A stretch of 64,000 nucleotides of DNA from Nephrocerus scutellatus (GCA_947095585.1 OX352761.1:34191777-34255776), one strand, 5' to 3'; positions 1-12,734 are shown, numbered from the stretch's first letter. The notes: generated by a model from the sequence alone, not told the origin. Numbers and translations are program-made.

Positions 1-84
1 AGGAGCCGACACATGTATGGTACGGGATCATCACCATATGGTAGATGCAGTCCAGTTACGTACTGCATCAGTTCAAAGACTATT
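1..84. other. Unassigned left edge
   Basis: Short stretch before the first repeat. I see no gene or motif that I can name. Confidence 0.5.
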
Positions 85-400
85 ACCTTCGCGTGCCCGT
101 GGCTGGCTGGCTGGCTGGCTGGTAAGATTTTCTGATCAATTTTTAACTCACTTCCCAAAGCCCGATTTTATTGAAATTTTGCACACACGTATATTTCCGG
201 TGGCAATACTTTCTATTATTGCAGAGAGATCGGGCTGCGAGATCGAGGGGCTCCCATACAAATTTTTCCATTTAGCGGCATCAGATCATATCATACTATA
301 ATGACTGTGTTCTGTGTGCGCTGATGAGCTGTAAGCAGCGCTGCTTGCTTTACGATTGTGGTTGTTTTGTTGTTGTGTTTCAGCTGAGAGTATAGAGATA
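85..400 (+). repeat. Family A repeat, diverged partial copy
   Basis: Begins with the family A head (CTTCGCGTGCCCGTGG then GGCT repeats) and contains the family block in which a CCCGATTTTATTGAAATTTT box precedes an ACACACGTATATTTCCGG-like box. It continues into a segment reading GACTGTGTTCTGTGTG that recurs at about 18,845 and, in related form, in the copies near 23,085 and 38,215. Non-coding; the ORFs through it are incidental. Confidence 0.6.
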
Positions 401-689
401 TCAAGAGGAAGTAGAACAAATATTTTTATACAAAACTGAATGGTTCCGCAATTGAAATGTCTTGTACACTCAGTTGTGTGAGTGCATTCTTAATTTGTGT
501 TTTGTACAATATTACGAGTGTATGAAGATTTGGTTACACACTTAACTGCTTTACAGCTTAACTCAACTCAAAAGGAAAAATTTTAGTGGTACTTCGCTGT
601 GTGTACGTCGCACCAGCCGTGCCTGTGGCTGCTATTTTTTCATCACCAAATGGAGAATTTCACCACAAAAAAAAATTTAAATTTTTAAA
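401..689. other. No recognisable feature
   Basis: AT-rich spacer between two family A copies. No coding or structural signal seen. Confidence 0.5.
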
Positions 690-1170
690 TTCGCTTGCCC
701 GTTGCACGTCTGTCTGTCGGTCGGTCAATCAATTTTTGACCCACTGTCCAAAGCCCGATTTTATTGAAATTTTGCACACATGTGTATTTCCGGAGACAAA
801 ACTTTCTATTAAAATTAGGGGCCCCTCGGTCCTCAGGATGCCCATTTAAAGTTGTTAAAAATTAACCCGATTTTCTTTAAATTTTACACACATGTGTATC
901 TCCGATAGACCGAACTTTTTGTAAAAAATTTTAAGTTTTTGATTTGAATTTTTTCCCATACAAATTTTTTTTACACATGTGTATCTCCGGTAAGAACAGT
1001 TTTGAATTGAAGGGGGCTCTAATATTAATTTTTTTTTCAAATTTATATATTTATCTCTTATTAGAGAATTTACACAAAGAAATTTTATTTTTAAGGGTTA
1101 ATTTTTTAGCCAAGAAAGTGTATACTTTTTCACTTCGTAACTGAGTTGGTTTTTTAAATTCTTAGAATAT
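690..1170 (+). repeat. Family A repeat, partial copy
   Basis: Contains three successive ACACATGTGTAT-type boxes (near 776, 889 and 973), two of them preceded by a CCCGATTTT box, with the usual GC-rich block between units. It ends with the family tail (TTAGAGAATTTACAC followed by a GGGTTA-type sequence). It lacks the internal segment found in the three long copies. Confidence 0.6.
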
Positions 1171-1204
1171 ATTAGCTAGTAAAATTATTTACATTCAAAT
1201 AATT

Positions 1205-1290
1205 TCCACAACTCGTCAGTGACAGTGGTCCAGATCCAGAGTCTAGTGGTTAGTACAGTTGACTTCCATTCGGAGGATACCCGATGTGGC
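1205..1290 (+). repeat. tRNA-like relic, possibly a SINE head
   Basis: The stretch GTCTAGTGGTTAGTAC resembles the D-arm/A-box of a tRNA. It is followed by an anticodon-arm-like CTTCCATTCGGAGG, but there is no good B-box (the place of GGTTCGANTCC holds ATACCCGATGTGG) and no matching acceptor stem. It is best read as a decayed tRNA-derived sequence, not a working tRNA gene. Confidence 0.25.
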
Positions 1291-1549
1291 TGAACACAAA
1301 ATGACCACACCACATTGGTCTGTGAGTGTCATAGCTAAAATGGAAAATTACACGCTTTGACATTGTTTGCTAATTCTCCAAATTTGTTTTCAAAGTTAGC
1401 GATCGGCTGTGACAACTTAACGTGCGCTAACTCCAATTTTCTGTAATCGTACTAGTCCAGATAAAGGAAAGGTCAGTTTGAAGAATTTTAGTTAACATAA
1501 ATTTTATGTTAAGAAAAAAAAAAGCATGGAGTACCGAAGGTATTGCGGG

Positions 1550-1795
1550 TGTAAGTTGACGATTTCGCGTCGATCTTAGGGATTGGAATCTCTGTGACCA
1601 GTTTGTCGCAAATTTTGCGCAAGGACATTAGCCTGCATCCCTGTAAGATCGCTTTAATTCTAGAACTGTAGCCGAACGACCATCACCTATGACGTAATAT
1701 CAATGATTTGGCCCTAAATATGAGCGAAAACGATCCCGATTCTTATCGCAAAATCGTTCTCAGCGAAGGAGCCCATTTCTGCATCAACGTTATCT
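1550..1795 (+). mobile_element. Fragment of an IS630/Tc1/mariner-type transposase
   Basis: One reading frame from 1550, broken by stop codons, gives GISVTSLSQILRKDISLHP and then NDPDSYRKIVLSEGAHF. This is the pattern of the insect transposases with an N-terminal helix-turn-helix (DUF4817-like) followed by the first catalytic Asp block (consensus FSDEAHFWL, here LSEGAHFCI). The first catalytic Asp reads as Glu. Only the end of the DNA-binding region and the start of the DDE domain remain. A second fragment of the same lineage lies on the minus strand at about 40.6-41.2 kb. Inactive. Confidence 0.55.
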
Positions 1796-2096
1796 AGTTA
1801 ATGAGGTGAAAGTTCGCTGACCGTGTTGTCTTCAGAAATTGATAGGTTATTATTTTAATTTAATTAATTAATAAATTTGGCCGTCTCGTTGGTGTGATTT
1901 GACATCTCTAGCCTTTGTGCTTAGAGCCTTATGTCAAGCCCATTTTTTATGCCCATACGCCAGATACATTTCGCCTTATTTATACGCAAAGTGATACAAA
2001 ATTGTGTTCAGCGCATTCACTCGAGCAGACATTAATTGAATGATGTTGTGTTCCATTTTTAAAGGCATCGATGGTTCTTTTACACTTTTTAAATTC

Positions 2097-2131
2097 TCTA
2101 TATTAACTTCGCGTGCACGTGGCTGGCTGGT

Positions 2132-2182
<51 letters not shown>

Positions 2183-2265
2183 TCAGATTTTCTGATCAAT
2201 GTGTATCTCCGATTAGAGAATTTACAAGAAAAATTTTAATTTTTATGGGTTGTTTTTTTTATAAG
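2097..2265 (+). repeat. Family A head and tail with expanded GGCT microsatellite
   Basis: The family head (CTATATTAACTTCGCGTGC) is followed by about fifteen GGCT-type tetranucleotides (2120-2181) and then directly by the family tail (TTAGAGAATTTACAAG, TTTTTATGGGTTG). All internal units are missing. The copy appears to have collapsed by deletion while its tetranucleotide tract expanded. Confidence 0.6.
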
Positions 2266-5135
2266 CTGAAAACTCGAAAAGTTGCACCTACGATTAATTA
2301 CAGCACTGAACTTTCCTTTCGGATTTACGTAAAATTATAAAAGTGACAATTTTATTGTATCAACTGCCATGTTACATTGCTAAAGACCTAACCATATGCG
2401 CTACCATGCAATAACCAAGTCCTGACACACATACAACTGACATATATTTTTGCAATAAGCAACTATAACTCCTAAATTAACGTTGACTATAATTTCCTTT
2501 CTATCATACATTATGTACAAAGTAGTACGTATGTATATTTTACTTGGAATATTCTTCCACGTGACAACGCAAAAGAAGCTTTTGGACGCAGAGAGTATGC
2601 AAAGACGAATAAATCAAAATGTGGACTTGGTTCGGCTTCTTCCTGCATGTGGCAGTTTGAAGAAGTTTTCTTAGAGCGTCGAACCTTGTTGACACTGATG
2701 CTGTGTTCCTGATTCATCGTATCGAAACATGTATATTTTTAAAAAGTTAGTCCGCAGGTAGACCCGAATGCCGAATGCCGAATGCTTAATGCAAACCAAA
2801 TACCGTAAGAAATGCTCGTATATATGTACATACGTATATACATATAGCTGCTACCGCACATACCTATACGAGAATGAGTACCTATATATGATTATAGGCA
2901 TATCAACGATACTTACAAGTATAGATTTTGTTGCACCGCAATTGCATATCGGTTGCTGTACCATTGCATATTTGCACAAAAGAATACCAGAACTGAATGC
3001 AATGCATTCGCCTACATCTCTCGCTGCTATACTGGCATCGTGATGCCCCTTCTTAAAGTATATGCCACCCCAGTCCAAGTAGGATATTTGAGTTTCGTTC
3101 GCTCGCTGGTTAGATGGTTCGCAAAGTCAACTTGTAGAAAATGTACTTTTCACATTAATTAATTAAAAAAAGAAGGAGCACAATAATAAAAGGCGAAATC
3201 TCCCATCGACGGACTGACGGCGGATGAGCGAACGGAGAACGAACGGGCGAACCCACTACGAACGGAACGTCTCTAAAGCGCGTCGGCAACCTGACGATAT
3301 GCCGACTGTTGGCGGTCGGGTGGACGAACGAACGAATGAACGGACGGACAAACGTCAGCATGTAGCTGCAAAAGCTGTACTAAGCTGAGAAGCAGCTGAA
3401 CTTGCTTCACTTTCTTTACGTTGCTTTGCGAATGCAATGCGCTGCACCCTGGGAAAGTATATTATCATTAGCCATTCAGTCAAATCTGCTTAATGAAAAG
3501 TCTGTACTCAACTCCTGAAGCCATCAGAACCACCAGAAGCTAAATCTCTACATAGGGAGAGGTATGGGTGGTGGGTGGTAGCACAGAGCAGCGGTATGCA
3601 ATTTCCAGTTCTTTTCAGTTCCTCCCCACTGTCGATTCTTTCAACTCTTTCGGCTGCAAAAACAAAACAACAAAAAAAAATGAAAGAAGAAAGATTTGGT
3701 CGGCTAATTACATCTCAAGCGTATTTCTTTTTTCTCCTCCTTTGCTTTGTTTTTGCTTTGTTTAATTTGCTGGCCTCATAGGAGGACAAGTGGGAGTGCA
3801 AATGAGACAGCAAGTGCTAATAATGAGAAGATTTATGCTTAAGTAAGTTGTACGCTGAAAATGCAAACTATGAGTCAAAGGGTTGGCGGGAGGTTTCGTT
3901 TTGCAATCTCCTAGTCCACGCGCGTCGTCATTCGCTTAGCGCCTGGTGACTGGCGGTATGCATGTGGATATGCATATGAGTGCGAAACGGATATTCGCAG
4001 GGATATAAAACGAAATGGCCTAGATTCCTGCCTTATTTCTGCTTCATCATCCTCATCCTCTTGATGGCTGCTAGTTCGCATCGCGTTTTCCAAATTCTAA
4101 ATTTCAGCCATCCTATACCGTCGTGGAGTAGATCTTTGATATTTGTACTTATTCTTCTTAGTTGTTGGGGTTTTTTTCATTGCTCCGCTGCGTTGCGTAA
4201 GCCCAGTGCTCCCGCCCAATTGCGTCAACCAACCCCGAATTCTATACAACATTCATAGCTATGGGTAAATGCAATTATAAGTATCGTATCGTATATGGCC
4301 GAACGTACACATGGAGTCCTCGTCCCTGATGCTTGCTTTTCTGCCTATATAATTGAACTCAAGAGCATTTGTGGGCAAGTGTACTATACTTTGTATTTGT
4401 GTATAGGTATACTTTGGTAGAAATAAGATTAGTGGCTACGCTTGGGGACTGGGCAGGAAGCTACTACGGTCCTGCATTCAAACGAAAATAAAGGCGAGGC
4501 GAGTTGGGTTTCTAGAAATTTTTCTCTTCTTTTCTGAGTTTGGATTTGTGTTTTGTGTGTCGGTGTGTGTGTGTGAGTGTGCGTGTATTTTTTTTTTCAA
4601 ACATAATGCGAAACTGCATTTTTTTCCTTAAACTTTTTTGCGAAGGAGCAAAAACAAAACAAAACCAAAAAATGTTTGATTTCCTCTTCGTGGAACTACC
4701 CTCGCTCTTCCTTCCTGGTGGTTGCTTTATTTCTTGCATTTTCGTTGAGCTTTCCGTACACTGATGCGATGACGGTGATGTACCTTGAAGCATTCCTCTT
4801 CATTGTAGTGGTGCTCGTTGAAAGGCAACGATGCGTCGTTCTACGCGGTTAGGCGGGAAATACAAGCGGCCGTCGTAGGGCAGGCTGGTCGCTGATGATG
4901 GTTTTTATTTCAATTAAGTATGTATACGGTTGTTCTCCTTGCAGTGATCGCCATTACATTTTTAATTACGTATGTAGGTATTGATTTTTGACTTTTTCAA
5001 AATTTAGTTTGTTTACTTCGCAGATATCTTTGTTGTGTATGAGTTAAAAAGGATGTTGTATGTATAGAACAGTGAAAAGAGAGCTAAGAAATTGCCTCGG
5101 GTGTATATGTAACAAAACATATTCGACGATATTTA
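2266..5135. other. 2.9 kb without a recognisable gene
   Basis: AT-rich non-coding DNA. It contains short low-complexity runs: ACGAACGAACG-type repeats near 3325 and GT-rich sequence near 4550. The ORFs here, including a 92-codon one at 3980-4258 with two hydrophobic stretches, show no family motif and no sign of splicing. Confidence 0.5.
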
Positions 5136-5139
5136 ACAA

Positions 5140-5515
5140 TTGTGTACTATGCTGAAATCCGTGATTAATTTTCCAACAAAATATTTCCATCCTATCTACT
5201 TCTCTAAAACAGACACTGACAATCTGATCTCTGTCTTTTCTTCAACCTGGCATTCGAAGAAGTGTTCCAAGACTCAGATGTTACATCACGAGGAAAAGTT
5301 CATTCCAATCCTGGCTTATGCAAATAATATTGATAGCATCGCATGTCTAAGGGTTGTACAAAAAGTTTTCGTAGACATCAGCGGGAAGCATGAAATCCGA
5401 GGCTGCACATTAAAGGGATACAAACAAACACAAACTAAGTCCATAATTGTGGCAGCGCACTATTTCAATAATAACTTAAACATAAAATTAAAACTAATGG
5501 TGGATGCAACTTAGC
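5140..5515 (+). mobile_element. Non-LTR reverse transcriptase relic
   Basis: The open frame includes FIPILAYANNIDSIACL, which fits the block around the catalytic YADD box of insect non-LTR reverse transcriptases (typical form LAYADDIDI). Both Asp residues are changed to Asn, so the enzyme would be dead even if expressed. The rest of the 124-codon frame is poorly recognisable. The frame stops at 5512, just before a piece of a different retrotransposon lineage. Confidence 0.45.
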
Positions 5516-6085
5516 TTAGATGCAACAAGCTTCGTTGGAACGACCACATATTTGCTATCGCTAAGAATGCTGCGAAATGTTTAGGTTTCCTAACAGGGTG
5601 CAAGATGTACTTCACTCCTTCAGATCTGGCTACTATTTACAAGGCATATATTCGCCCTAAACTTCAATACAACTGTATTGGTGACGTAAATATCGCGAAA
5701 ACAATCGAATCGCTTGAACATCATGGGAATGTTTCCTGCTTGTCACTGTTTTATCGTTTTATATATACAGATGCATAATGCCCATTCTCGAACCCATCCG
5801 TAATACCCGAGCCTCAACTCGAACCCACGGGTCCACCATTAAGCCTATATTCGGATGCACTAACCAATTCAGAGCTTCCTTCTTTAGCCGCACTATAGTT
5901 TGGTGGAATGTATTGTCCGATTCTGTATTCCCGCATTTATATGATCTGCAGTCATTTAAGACACGCGTGCATAGACACCAAGTCTTTTCCTCTCCCTAAT
6001 TTCCTTACGCCCACTCTGTGCTAAGCACTATAAGGGTGCAAATCCCTTTAGCTTGTGTATATATTACATAATAATAAAAAAAAGT
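5516..6085 (+). mobile_element. Jockey-like LINE, C-terminal part and 3' tail
   Basis: Reads LRWNDHIFAIAKNAAKCLGF and then VSCLSLFYRF, and in a shifted frame FRASFFSRTIVWWNVLSDSV. This is the C-terminal region of jockey-group non-LTR retrotransposons. The 3' end is visible: after the last ORF come GCTAAGCACTATAAGGGTGC and an AATAATAAAAAAAA tail ending at about 6085. The same 3' end occurs inverted at 21.1 kb and 19.5 kb. Frameshifted and 5'-truncated, so inactive. Confidence 0.65.
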
Positions 6086-6855
6086 TCTTTAGATAGGAAT
6101 TTTTTACAACTTTTTAAAAGCTGACATCTTATTAAAAATGCGATGCGATTGGTCCTTCCGAAATCCTGATAATTTTTGCTAATAATAACAATATATATTT
6201 TTTATTGGTAAATTAAAAATATTAATTGGCAAGTCCTTTCACGTCTGACCGATTACCTAAAATATGTTACATAAAGTAAAGATTATAGCAACAGTAAAAT
6301 TCTAAGAAAGTTATAGTAAAAGAACGACACGCCAAAATCCATTTTTACAGCCAGGCGACCTTTTCTGTTCTCATGTTGTTGGTTCCCATCCTTAATTATT
6401 GTCCTTTTGTCTATCTACCAAAGGTTTGCAAAGTGCATACGCAAACTTATGTGTGTGCAACATGACTGACGTTGATGTGTCTAGTTTACATATATGTACC
6501 TACAAATTTGCGAAACAGCATCATTATTTGCATTTGATATACATTTACTTGTATACAAATACATGTTACACCGTATGAAGAATATCCTTGTGTTTCTTAT
6601 TCTAAGTTTCTTTTTCTTATCCTTCTAGAATCATAGGCACACACGAACTCGAATCTACAGAAAATGATTTAAATAAACTGAATGTGAGGAGCATCAACCA
6701 AGAGAAATGCTACCTGATATACAAATCGTCGCCGTGATGCATTCGTGTAGAAAGAAAAAATATAATTTTTGGTAACTACAGTTGGTATTAGGTGACTTCA
6801 AAATAATCAAACAGAAATCATTTCTTCAGAACACTTTTTCTGGCGTTTCTTGAGT
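6086..6855. other. AT-rich spacer
   Basis: No coding or RNA feature recognised between two retrotransposon relics. Confidence 0.5.
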
Positions 6856-6859
6856 GGGC

Positions 6860-7170
6860 TCGGTGAAATTGACTGCGACTTAATCAAGCAAAAACACAAT
6901 GCCTGCTGATCGCTTGGAATATGCCACTGGCTAGTGACATACCTAGCATAATGATTGATGGCAATGCAATCCCATATTGCACTAAAGTTAACAATCTTGG
7001 AGTCATTATCAACAGTAATGTACTCCCCAAGGGGTTCGGTTAAAGCTGGTTTAAAAGCTCCTAAAACCACTCCTTGCATACTCTGAGAATATTTACTGCT
7101 CCTTCGACTCAATTTCTATTCGCAGACTTCAAGTTGCTCAAAACGCCATGATAAGATATACGTCTTCATG
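6860..7170 (+). mobile_element. Non-LTR retrotransposon relic, C-terminal RT
   Basis: On the + strand the sequence reads SIMIDGNAIPYCTKVNNLGV followed by IINSNVLP. This is the block downstream of the YADD box where jockey-like elements carry a xxNLGVxxNxxLxW motif. Further on, RRLQVAQNAMIRYT matches the typical 'RLQ.AQN..IR' segment. The frame is disrupted several times. The minus-strand ORF of 101 codons over the same DNA is a shadow. Confidence 0.5.
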
Positions 7171-7860
7171 CTTCCTATATACATACATAGTCATGCTTCC
7201 AGTTATAACACCGCGATCCTCCAATGTACTTTGAGAGAGTGCTTTATCATTAGCAACTGTACAAAATATATTATATGTATATACATAAGCCTAGGTATCT
7301 GTCAGATAAGATTCAACTTTTGCAGTCCACTCATAGTTAATGCCTGTGCATTTCTCGTTATAACTACTTTAATAGTGAACGCATGTTCTTCATTTACGCT
7401 GTCAGATTCGATTGGAACTCTCTTCTGGGGATCTGGGAGCTTTATGCAGGCAATATACCAATAATTTAGAATCAATCCAGGTTAAATTTTTATATTCATT
7501 TTACACTAGCAATTTTAGCGGCTCCCTCTATTTTTAATTTTTTGTCTCTGTTCTCTAATTATTCCTATTTTTCTTCCTTATTTGCTTTTAATATTAATCA
7601 AGTATTGTTATTGTATTATTTAACTTCAGAATGTTTTTATTTAATTCTTCAACCTAATTTTTGTATTGTTTGTACTACTAAAAGAATTCACTTTCTTATT
7701 GTATTTAAACTAAACGAATTGAACAGACAGCCAAGAGTGTGTTAAGTCGCATTTAGAATTGCCTGAATGTTATTCGCTCGAATATACGAGCTTCTCCTAA
7801 AACCTTTAAGTCTCGACTGCGATTTTCTTTATCTTTCTTACATGTCACAAGCTTTGTACA
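7171..7860 (+). other. Possible continuation of the LINE relic
   Basis: The + strand keeps a diffuse resemblance to the end of a non-LTR element (an SPKTFKSRLRFS-like ending near 7800), but without a clear conserved block. No other feature seen. Confidence 0.25.
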
Positions 7861-10374
7861 CAAGTTAAAAATGCACTTCATCGTATAGGGTACGTACGAG
7901 TATAAGTTGGGACAAATTAAGAAAAATGTAACGAGCTCAGAAAAAGTCGTATACTACTAAAGATAGGATAAGGAGTCGTTTCGTTCTGGGCGCCATGGCG
8001 TAAGCCCCACATCTGTGTGCACTGTGTGCACTGATATGGATGCACTCTCCATTGGATTTTTAGTTATGGTTTCCTGGCCAGCACACTTAACGAGTAATCA
8101 ACGAGTTGAAGTTTTCCTTTGAGAAATATTAGAGCAAACCTTAAGAATGAAGTCATCCACACACACATGCAACTTCTTGTTTTTGTACGAGTAGCTGGTG
8201 TACTCTACCTGCTACATCATCCACCTACGAGTAAATATAATGCAAATAAAATCCTTGCATCGGTTAAGCAAGGTGCTCTCGGCGCTTGAAAGATTCGGTG
8301 GTGGGACGGCAAGCGATGCTCATGCAGGATGCAGGCATCTTTTTTGCTCCTCGACTTGCTAAGAAACTAAAATGCTCTGCGTTATCTTACAATTGCATTG
8401 CTTAAGCAAATGCTCAACCACTTATTTATAAATTCATCTTGCATTGTCTGAGGATGCAGCTCAAATGCTGTTCTGTTCTGTTCCCAGTATTTAAAGTCCC
8501 CACATCTTCGTCCTCATCAGGATCAGCATCGGCATCGCCTTCATCATATCTAACCATCATCCTGTGCTGTCGCAGGTCGCGCTGAACGACTCGTAAGACA
8601 GGTCTTGGTAAATACGTGAAATACATTATGCATATGTATGTATGTTTGAATGTAGATACGAGCTTAGAGGTATCAAATCAGCGCATCAGCGTTTGTTTTT
8701 GTCGTCAGTCGGTTCTCGGCTGTCATAATGCTTGACTGAGTCCTTTCCTAGTTATTTCAAGCAACGACGACGTCAATTGTGTACTTAACTGCATTCATAA
8801 TCCATATATCGTTCGGTTTCTTCAGTGGGATATAAATTTGTGTTCCTTCCTTGGAATATATACATTCGTACATATATACGTGAACGAGTAGACGTGGATA
8901 ACCATCAATGAGTGCCAGTGATTGCGATGCATATGCAGTGCGAATTTCTTTCTTTGCAACATCTTTAAGCCCATCCAGTATTTATTTTGTGCCTCCTTAG
9001 TCTTTCCGTTTTACGTGTCGTCTCGACATCGTTACTCTTTGACAAGTGCACAGTGCATTCATTCAGTCCTTCCGTCATTCATTCATTCGTCGTTCGTTGG
9101 TTCGTTCGTTCGTCACTTGGTACTTCATTCATTTGCAGTCCAAAGATGTAAGAAATGCTACAAGCTGCAAACCATATCTTTTAGACGACGAGGGAAGTTT
9201 TGCTTTTGTTTTGGTTTTGGTTTTCTTCCTTTTTTTTTGTTTTTGTTAATATGAATAAACCGTGCAGAATAAACTTTTGCGAAATTTTTAATTACTCGCC
9301 CATTTTACCATCCATCTCCATCTGTATTTCTTGTGTTTAATGCTCGCGCGTGTATCTATGTGCTACTGTAGTGGTGGCATTATGATGCAATTTGCCTCAG
9401 TATAAGAGAAACGAAAGAAAATGCGGTGATAATAAGAAACAAAAATGAGAATTTTTATCTATAGATATACGTAGGTAGGTTTGTATTTTTGTCGTATTGA
9501 AATTGTGAGATTCCGGCAAGAGTCCTTCCGATTTTGCGCTATGCTAAGAAGGAGTTTAGACTTTCCAATTGAATTATAATTTAAGTCAGAATACTTCGCT
9601 CTGCGAATGTCATCAGGTGCCAAGAGAAATAATTTAATGCGGTCCTTAGCGTCCGTTAAATGTTGTGTATAGGTATAGGTCCGTTTGTTCGAGTACACAC
9701 CGCATCGCATCGCATCGCATCGCATCGCGCAAGGAACTTGTAGAAAAGAGACACAATTTTAGAACTGTCACCAGTCACCGCTATGAACTTTCCTTTCCAA
9801 TGTTTTCATGCAATGCAACTGTGGACTTATTTATCGCTTTAGCAAAGAGAGATACTTCTGGTTTTGCGAGTTCACCTGGCTTAAGTGTCTGGTATTTTCC
9901 AAAGGACATTAAGGATGATGACGAAAGTGTGTGAACTGTTGCTGGGCGTTATAAATGACATACCTAGTTAACTCCTTTGCTATTATCAAACATTTTTAAT
10001 TTTTTCACGTTTTTTATTGTTGCTGCATTTTAATCGTCACCGCAAGAATCTGAGTGGGTAGTTGAGCCCATCAGATTCTGTCCAGTGTTGTTGTGAGCAA
10101 TGGGCAACAGGGAGTTCGATTGAACTTAAAACGTTAAGGACTTTTGCATATTTTAAGGCTTTTATGCCTCAGATATAAATGTGGAAAAACATTTTGTAAT
10201 TAATTTGATGGCATCCTTTCAACCGAAACTAAATGGTTTTAACGACTCACAAGAATTGAGAATAATAGGAATGACTGTCCACAGCCTCAAGTCTAAGAAC
10301 TAAGAACTTATGATTCAAACAAATTTTGAACTTACAACTCTATATTTCTGTCAAAAAGAAATCATAATTGATTC
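7861..10374. other. 2.5 kb without a recognisable gene
   Basis: Mixed AT-rich and moderately GC-containing unique-looking DNA. The only clear structure is the pentanucleotide tract listed separately. ORFs are short and carry no family motifs. Confidence 0.5.
9700..9728. repeat. (GCATC)n microsatellite
   Basis: Five uninterrupted GCATC units plus partial flanking units. Simple tandem repeat, non-coding. Confidence 0.85.
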
Positions 10375-10510
10375 GACATAATTTGAAAAATGCTTCTTCA
10401 TTTTTCACATAAAGAATATATATATGTGTATGTGTTATCATCTACATTCTACAACACATTTGAATTAATTTAAATTATTAACCAAAACATGTGAAAGAAA
10501 TTAAAAGTCA
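10375..10510 (+). repeat. Family B repeat, uninterrupted copy
   Basis: Contains AATTTGAAAAATGC, then a TGTGTATGTGTTA stretch, CATCTACATTCTACAACACA and ACCAAAACATGTGA. The same sequence flanks the Harbinger element at 14.77-16.21 kb, where it is split at TTA. This copy therefore serves as a paralogous empty site. Confidence 0.6.
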
Positions 10511-10599
10511 ATTTGGTTGACTTTGTAGATACAGATTAATTTATTATTATATCTATATTATTTCGCAACGAAGACTACCGATACAACTTAGGGCAAGCG

Positions 10600-11900
10600 A
10601 TAGGACTTACTCTTAGAGCATGGAGAATAAATCGTTATGTAAGCTAGCAACTGAACGTAAGAATGTTGAGTACCGAGCAATGCACGAATCTCATAGAACG
10701 CGGGTATGCGAAGAACAATATAAAGATATGAGAAAACCGGCGAAAGAAATCAGCCTGGCAGAAGAATCTTGTTCATGAACTAGAACAGTACAGAGAGCGA
10801 GGAACACGTCAGGCGCGTTTAAAGGGTCCACGGTATGACGCAATATACACCGCGTTGCACATACTTCAAGGACAAGGGGATGATCTGATCTGATCACTGC
10901 CCTCAAAGGCATCTTAGAGCGATGGGAAGAGAGTACTTTTATGAGTTGCTAAATAGCCAGCTTACTGAGAAATTGGAGGCTCCAACAATGTTCAACTATC
11001 ACACTATGCTGCCGCCACGAAGCACAGAGAAAGTTAGCAGAGCGAAAAATAGAATCAAATACAATACGTCATCGGGATCAGATGGTATCCCAGCTCCCAG
11101 AACTACCCGCACTACACCAACCAATTCATGAACTAATAGTGCAAGTGTGGGACAAAGAACTGATGTCAGAAGACTGAAGAAGAAACACCTATGGGGCATA
11201 CATAAGAAAAGAGATTAGTCAAATGCGGCTTGAAATCTACAAACATACCAAGGACATATTTGCTAGCACTTTCATTCACACGATCTTTCACATACAGCCA
11301 TGCATCTTCCGTATTACAACGTGCATCAATTATCGTGGTATAACGTTGTTGAGTGCCGTGTATACAAGATTTTCTCCTCCAGTTTTTATGACAGGATAGC
11401 CACACCTTGCGCTAAAGTCATTATTGACCCATACTAGTGACACTCTATCTCTGGCAAATCAATCAAATCAAGTGATTAGATTTTCACTCTTAGGCTGGCA
11501 ATGGAAAAATCTAAAGTTCCAAGACTCAATAAAACTTTATAAATTTTAAGCCGCCCATTGTGGTATAGCCAGAGTATAACTTTATAAAGCTACGAGAGAT
11601 TCATCATCCGAAATAAACTGGCAAGACCATCGTTATAAGCCAAATAAAGCTATCCGGATTACTATCAAGCCCATTAATCTCTATATCGAGACGGAATGTG
11701 CTCTGTCTTTTTAACCAGGCGTTGAAGAAAGTGATTTGAGACTCTGGAGTAACGGCGAGAGGAAAAATCCTTAAGATACTGGCATATACAGATAAAAAAT
11801 TAAAAACGCAAGAACTGTACAAGAAGCTTTTATCCACATTGAACGCTATTTTGAAGTATTGCAATTCTTTTATTATCTCAGACCAATTTTAGCACCCGAT
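10600..11900 (+). mobile_element. Decayed non-LTR retrotransposon, RT region
   Basis: Successive RT blocks appear in changing frames: WEEYFYELLNS (about 10.9 kb), KNRIKYNTSSGSDGIPA (about 11.05 kb, the KAxGxDGIPAE block), CINYRGITLLSAVYTRF (about 11.3 kb) and LFNQALKKVI with a degraded YADD region ILAYTD (about 11.7-11.8 kb). The order is that of a jockey/RTE-type RT domain with large losses between blocks. Related fragments lie at 35.3 kb and 51.3 kb. Inactive. Confidence 0.6.
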
Positions 11901-12700
11901 AACAGCTTGAAACCAGAAAAACGCGCTCGAAATCAAGACTGGTGGAAAAAATTTTTGCGGGAGGTCATAAACCCACCGGAAGGATCTGTTTCATTTACGA
12001 AGTGTCGGAAGCTGCTTTCAAATTTATATTTCAGTACTCAACTACAACTAAGCAATTGGAACGATCGCTTTAAGAAAGGAATTAATTTCTCGAAGTGATC
12101 TTATTCATTCATAAACTACCATATTACTTTTATTTTCATTATTTTATAATTATTTTGAATTTAAACAAAAACATTATCTTAGGCAATCGGTATCGCTTTT
12201 TAACTCTTACTAATTAATTCAATCTGAAAGTAGTCATAATTAAACAAACTGAAATTGCCATCTAATAAGCCTTGAAATTATAAGTAAGTTTAACTTTTTC
12301 CAACTACCCAGCGAAACAAAAGCAGCAGGTCAATAATGTGACGACTAGATCTTAGCCAAAAAAATAATGCAGTGACAGATATACTGAAAAATTTATTAAT
12401 CGCGTGCGCCATGTAGTATTTTGAAATATATTCACACATGCATCCTTATGCGCTTGTGTTGTGTGCATGTGTGCCATCGTGGTGTGGTATTTGTGTACAT
12501 ACACACTCGGCCAGATTTTACAACCCTTTCACTTTCAATCCAAAGAAGTGTTCTTTATTTTTGTTTGCTTTTGTTGCTTTCGTTTTCTGGCATGTTCACA
12601 ACTCTTCCAAGTCGTCTGAAGTCGTCCTGTGTGCATATGGATTTCAGAGCAATATTTTTTTGATAGATTTGTCCGTCTGACTTACATGGAACAAATAGCT
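11901..12700. other. No recognisable feature
   Basis: AT-rich DNA following the RT relic. The 79-codon ORF at 11,859-12,098 may hold the decayed C-terminus of that element, but no diagnostic motif remains. Confidence 0.4.
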
Positions 12701-12734
12701 CTTTCGATTTGCAGGGTAGAGTTAAAATTTCTCT

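Noticed and set aside
3980..4258. 92-codon ORF with two hydrophobic stretches
   Set aside because: No family motif, no splice or promoter context, and length is within chance in AT-rich DNA.
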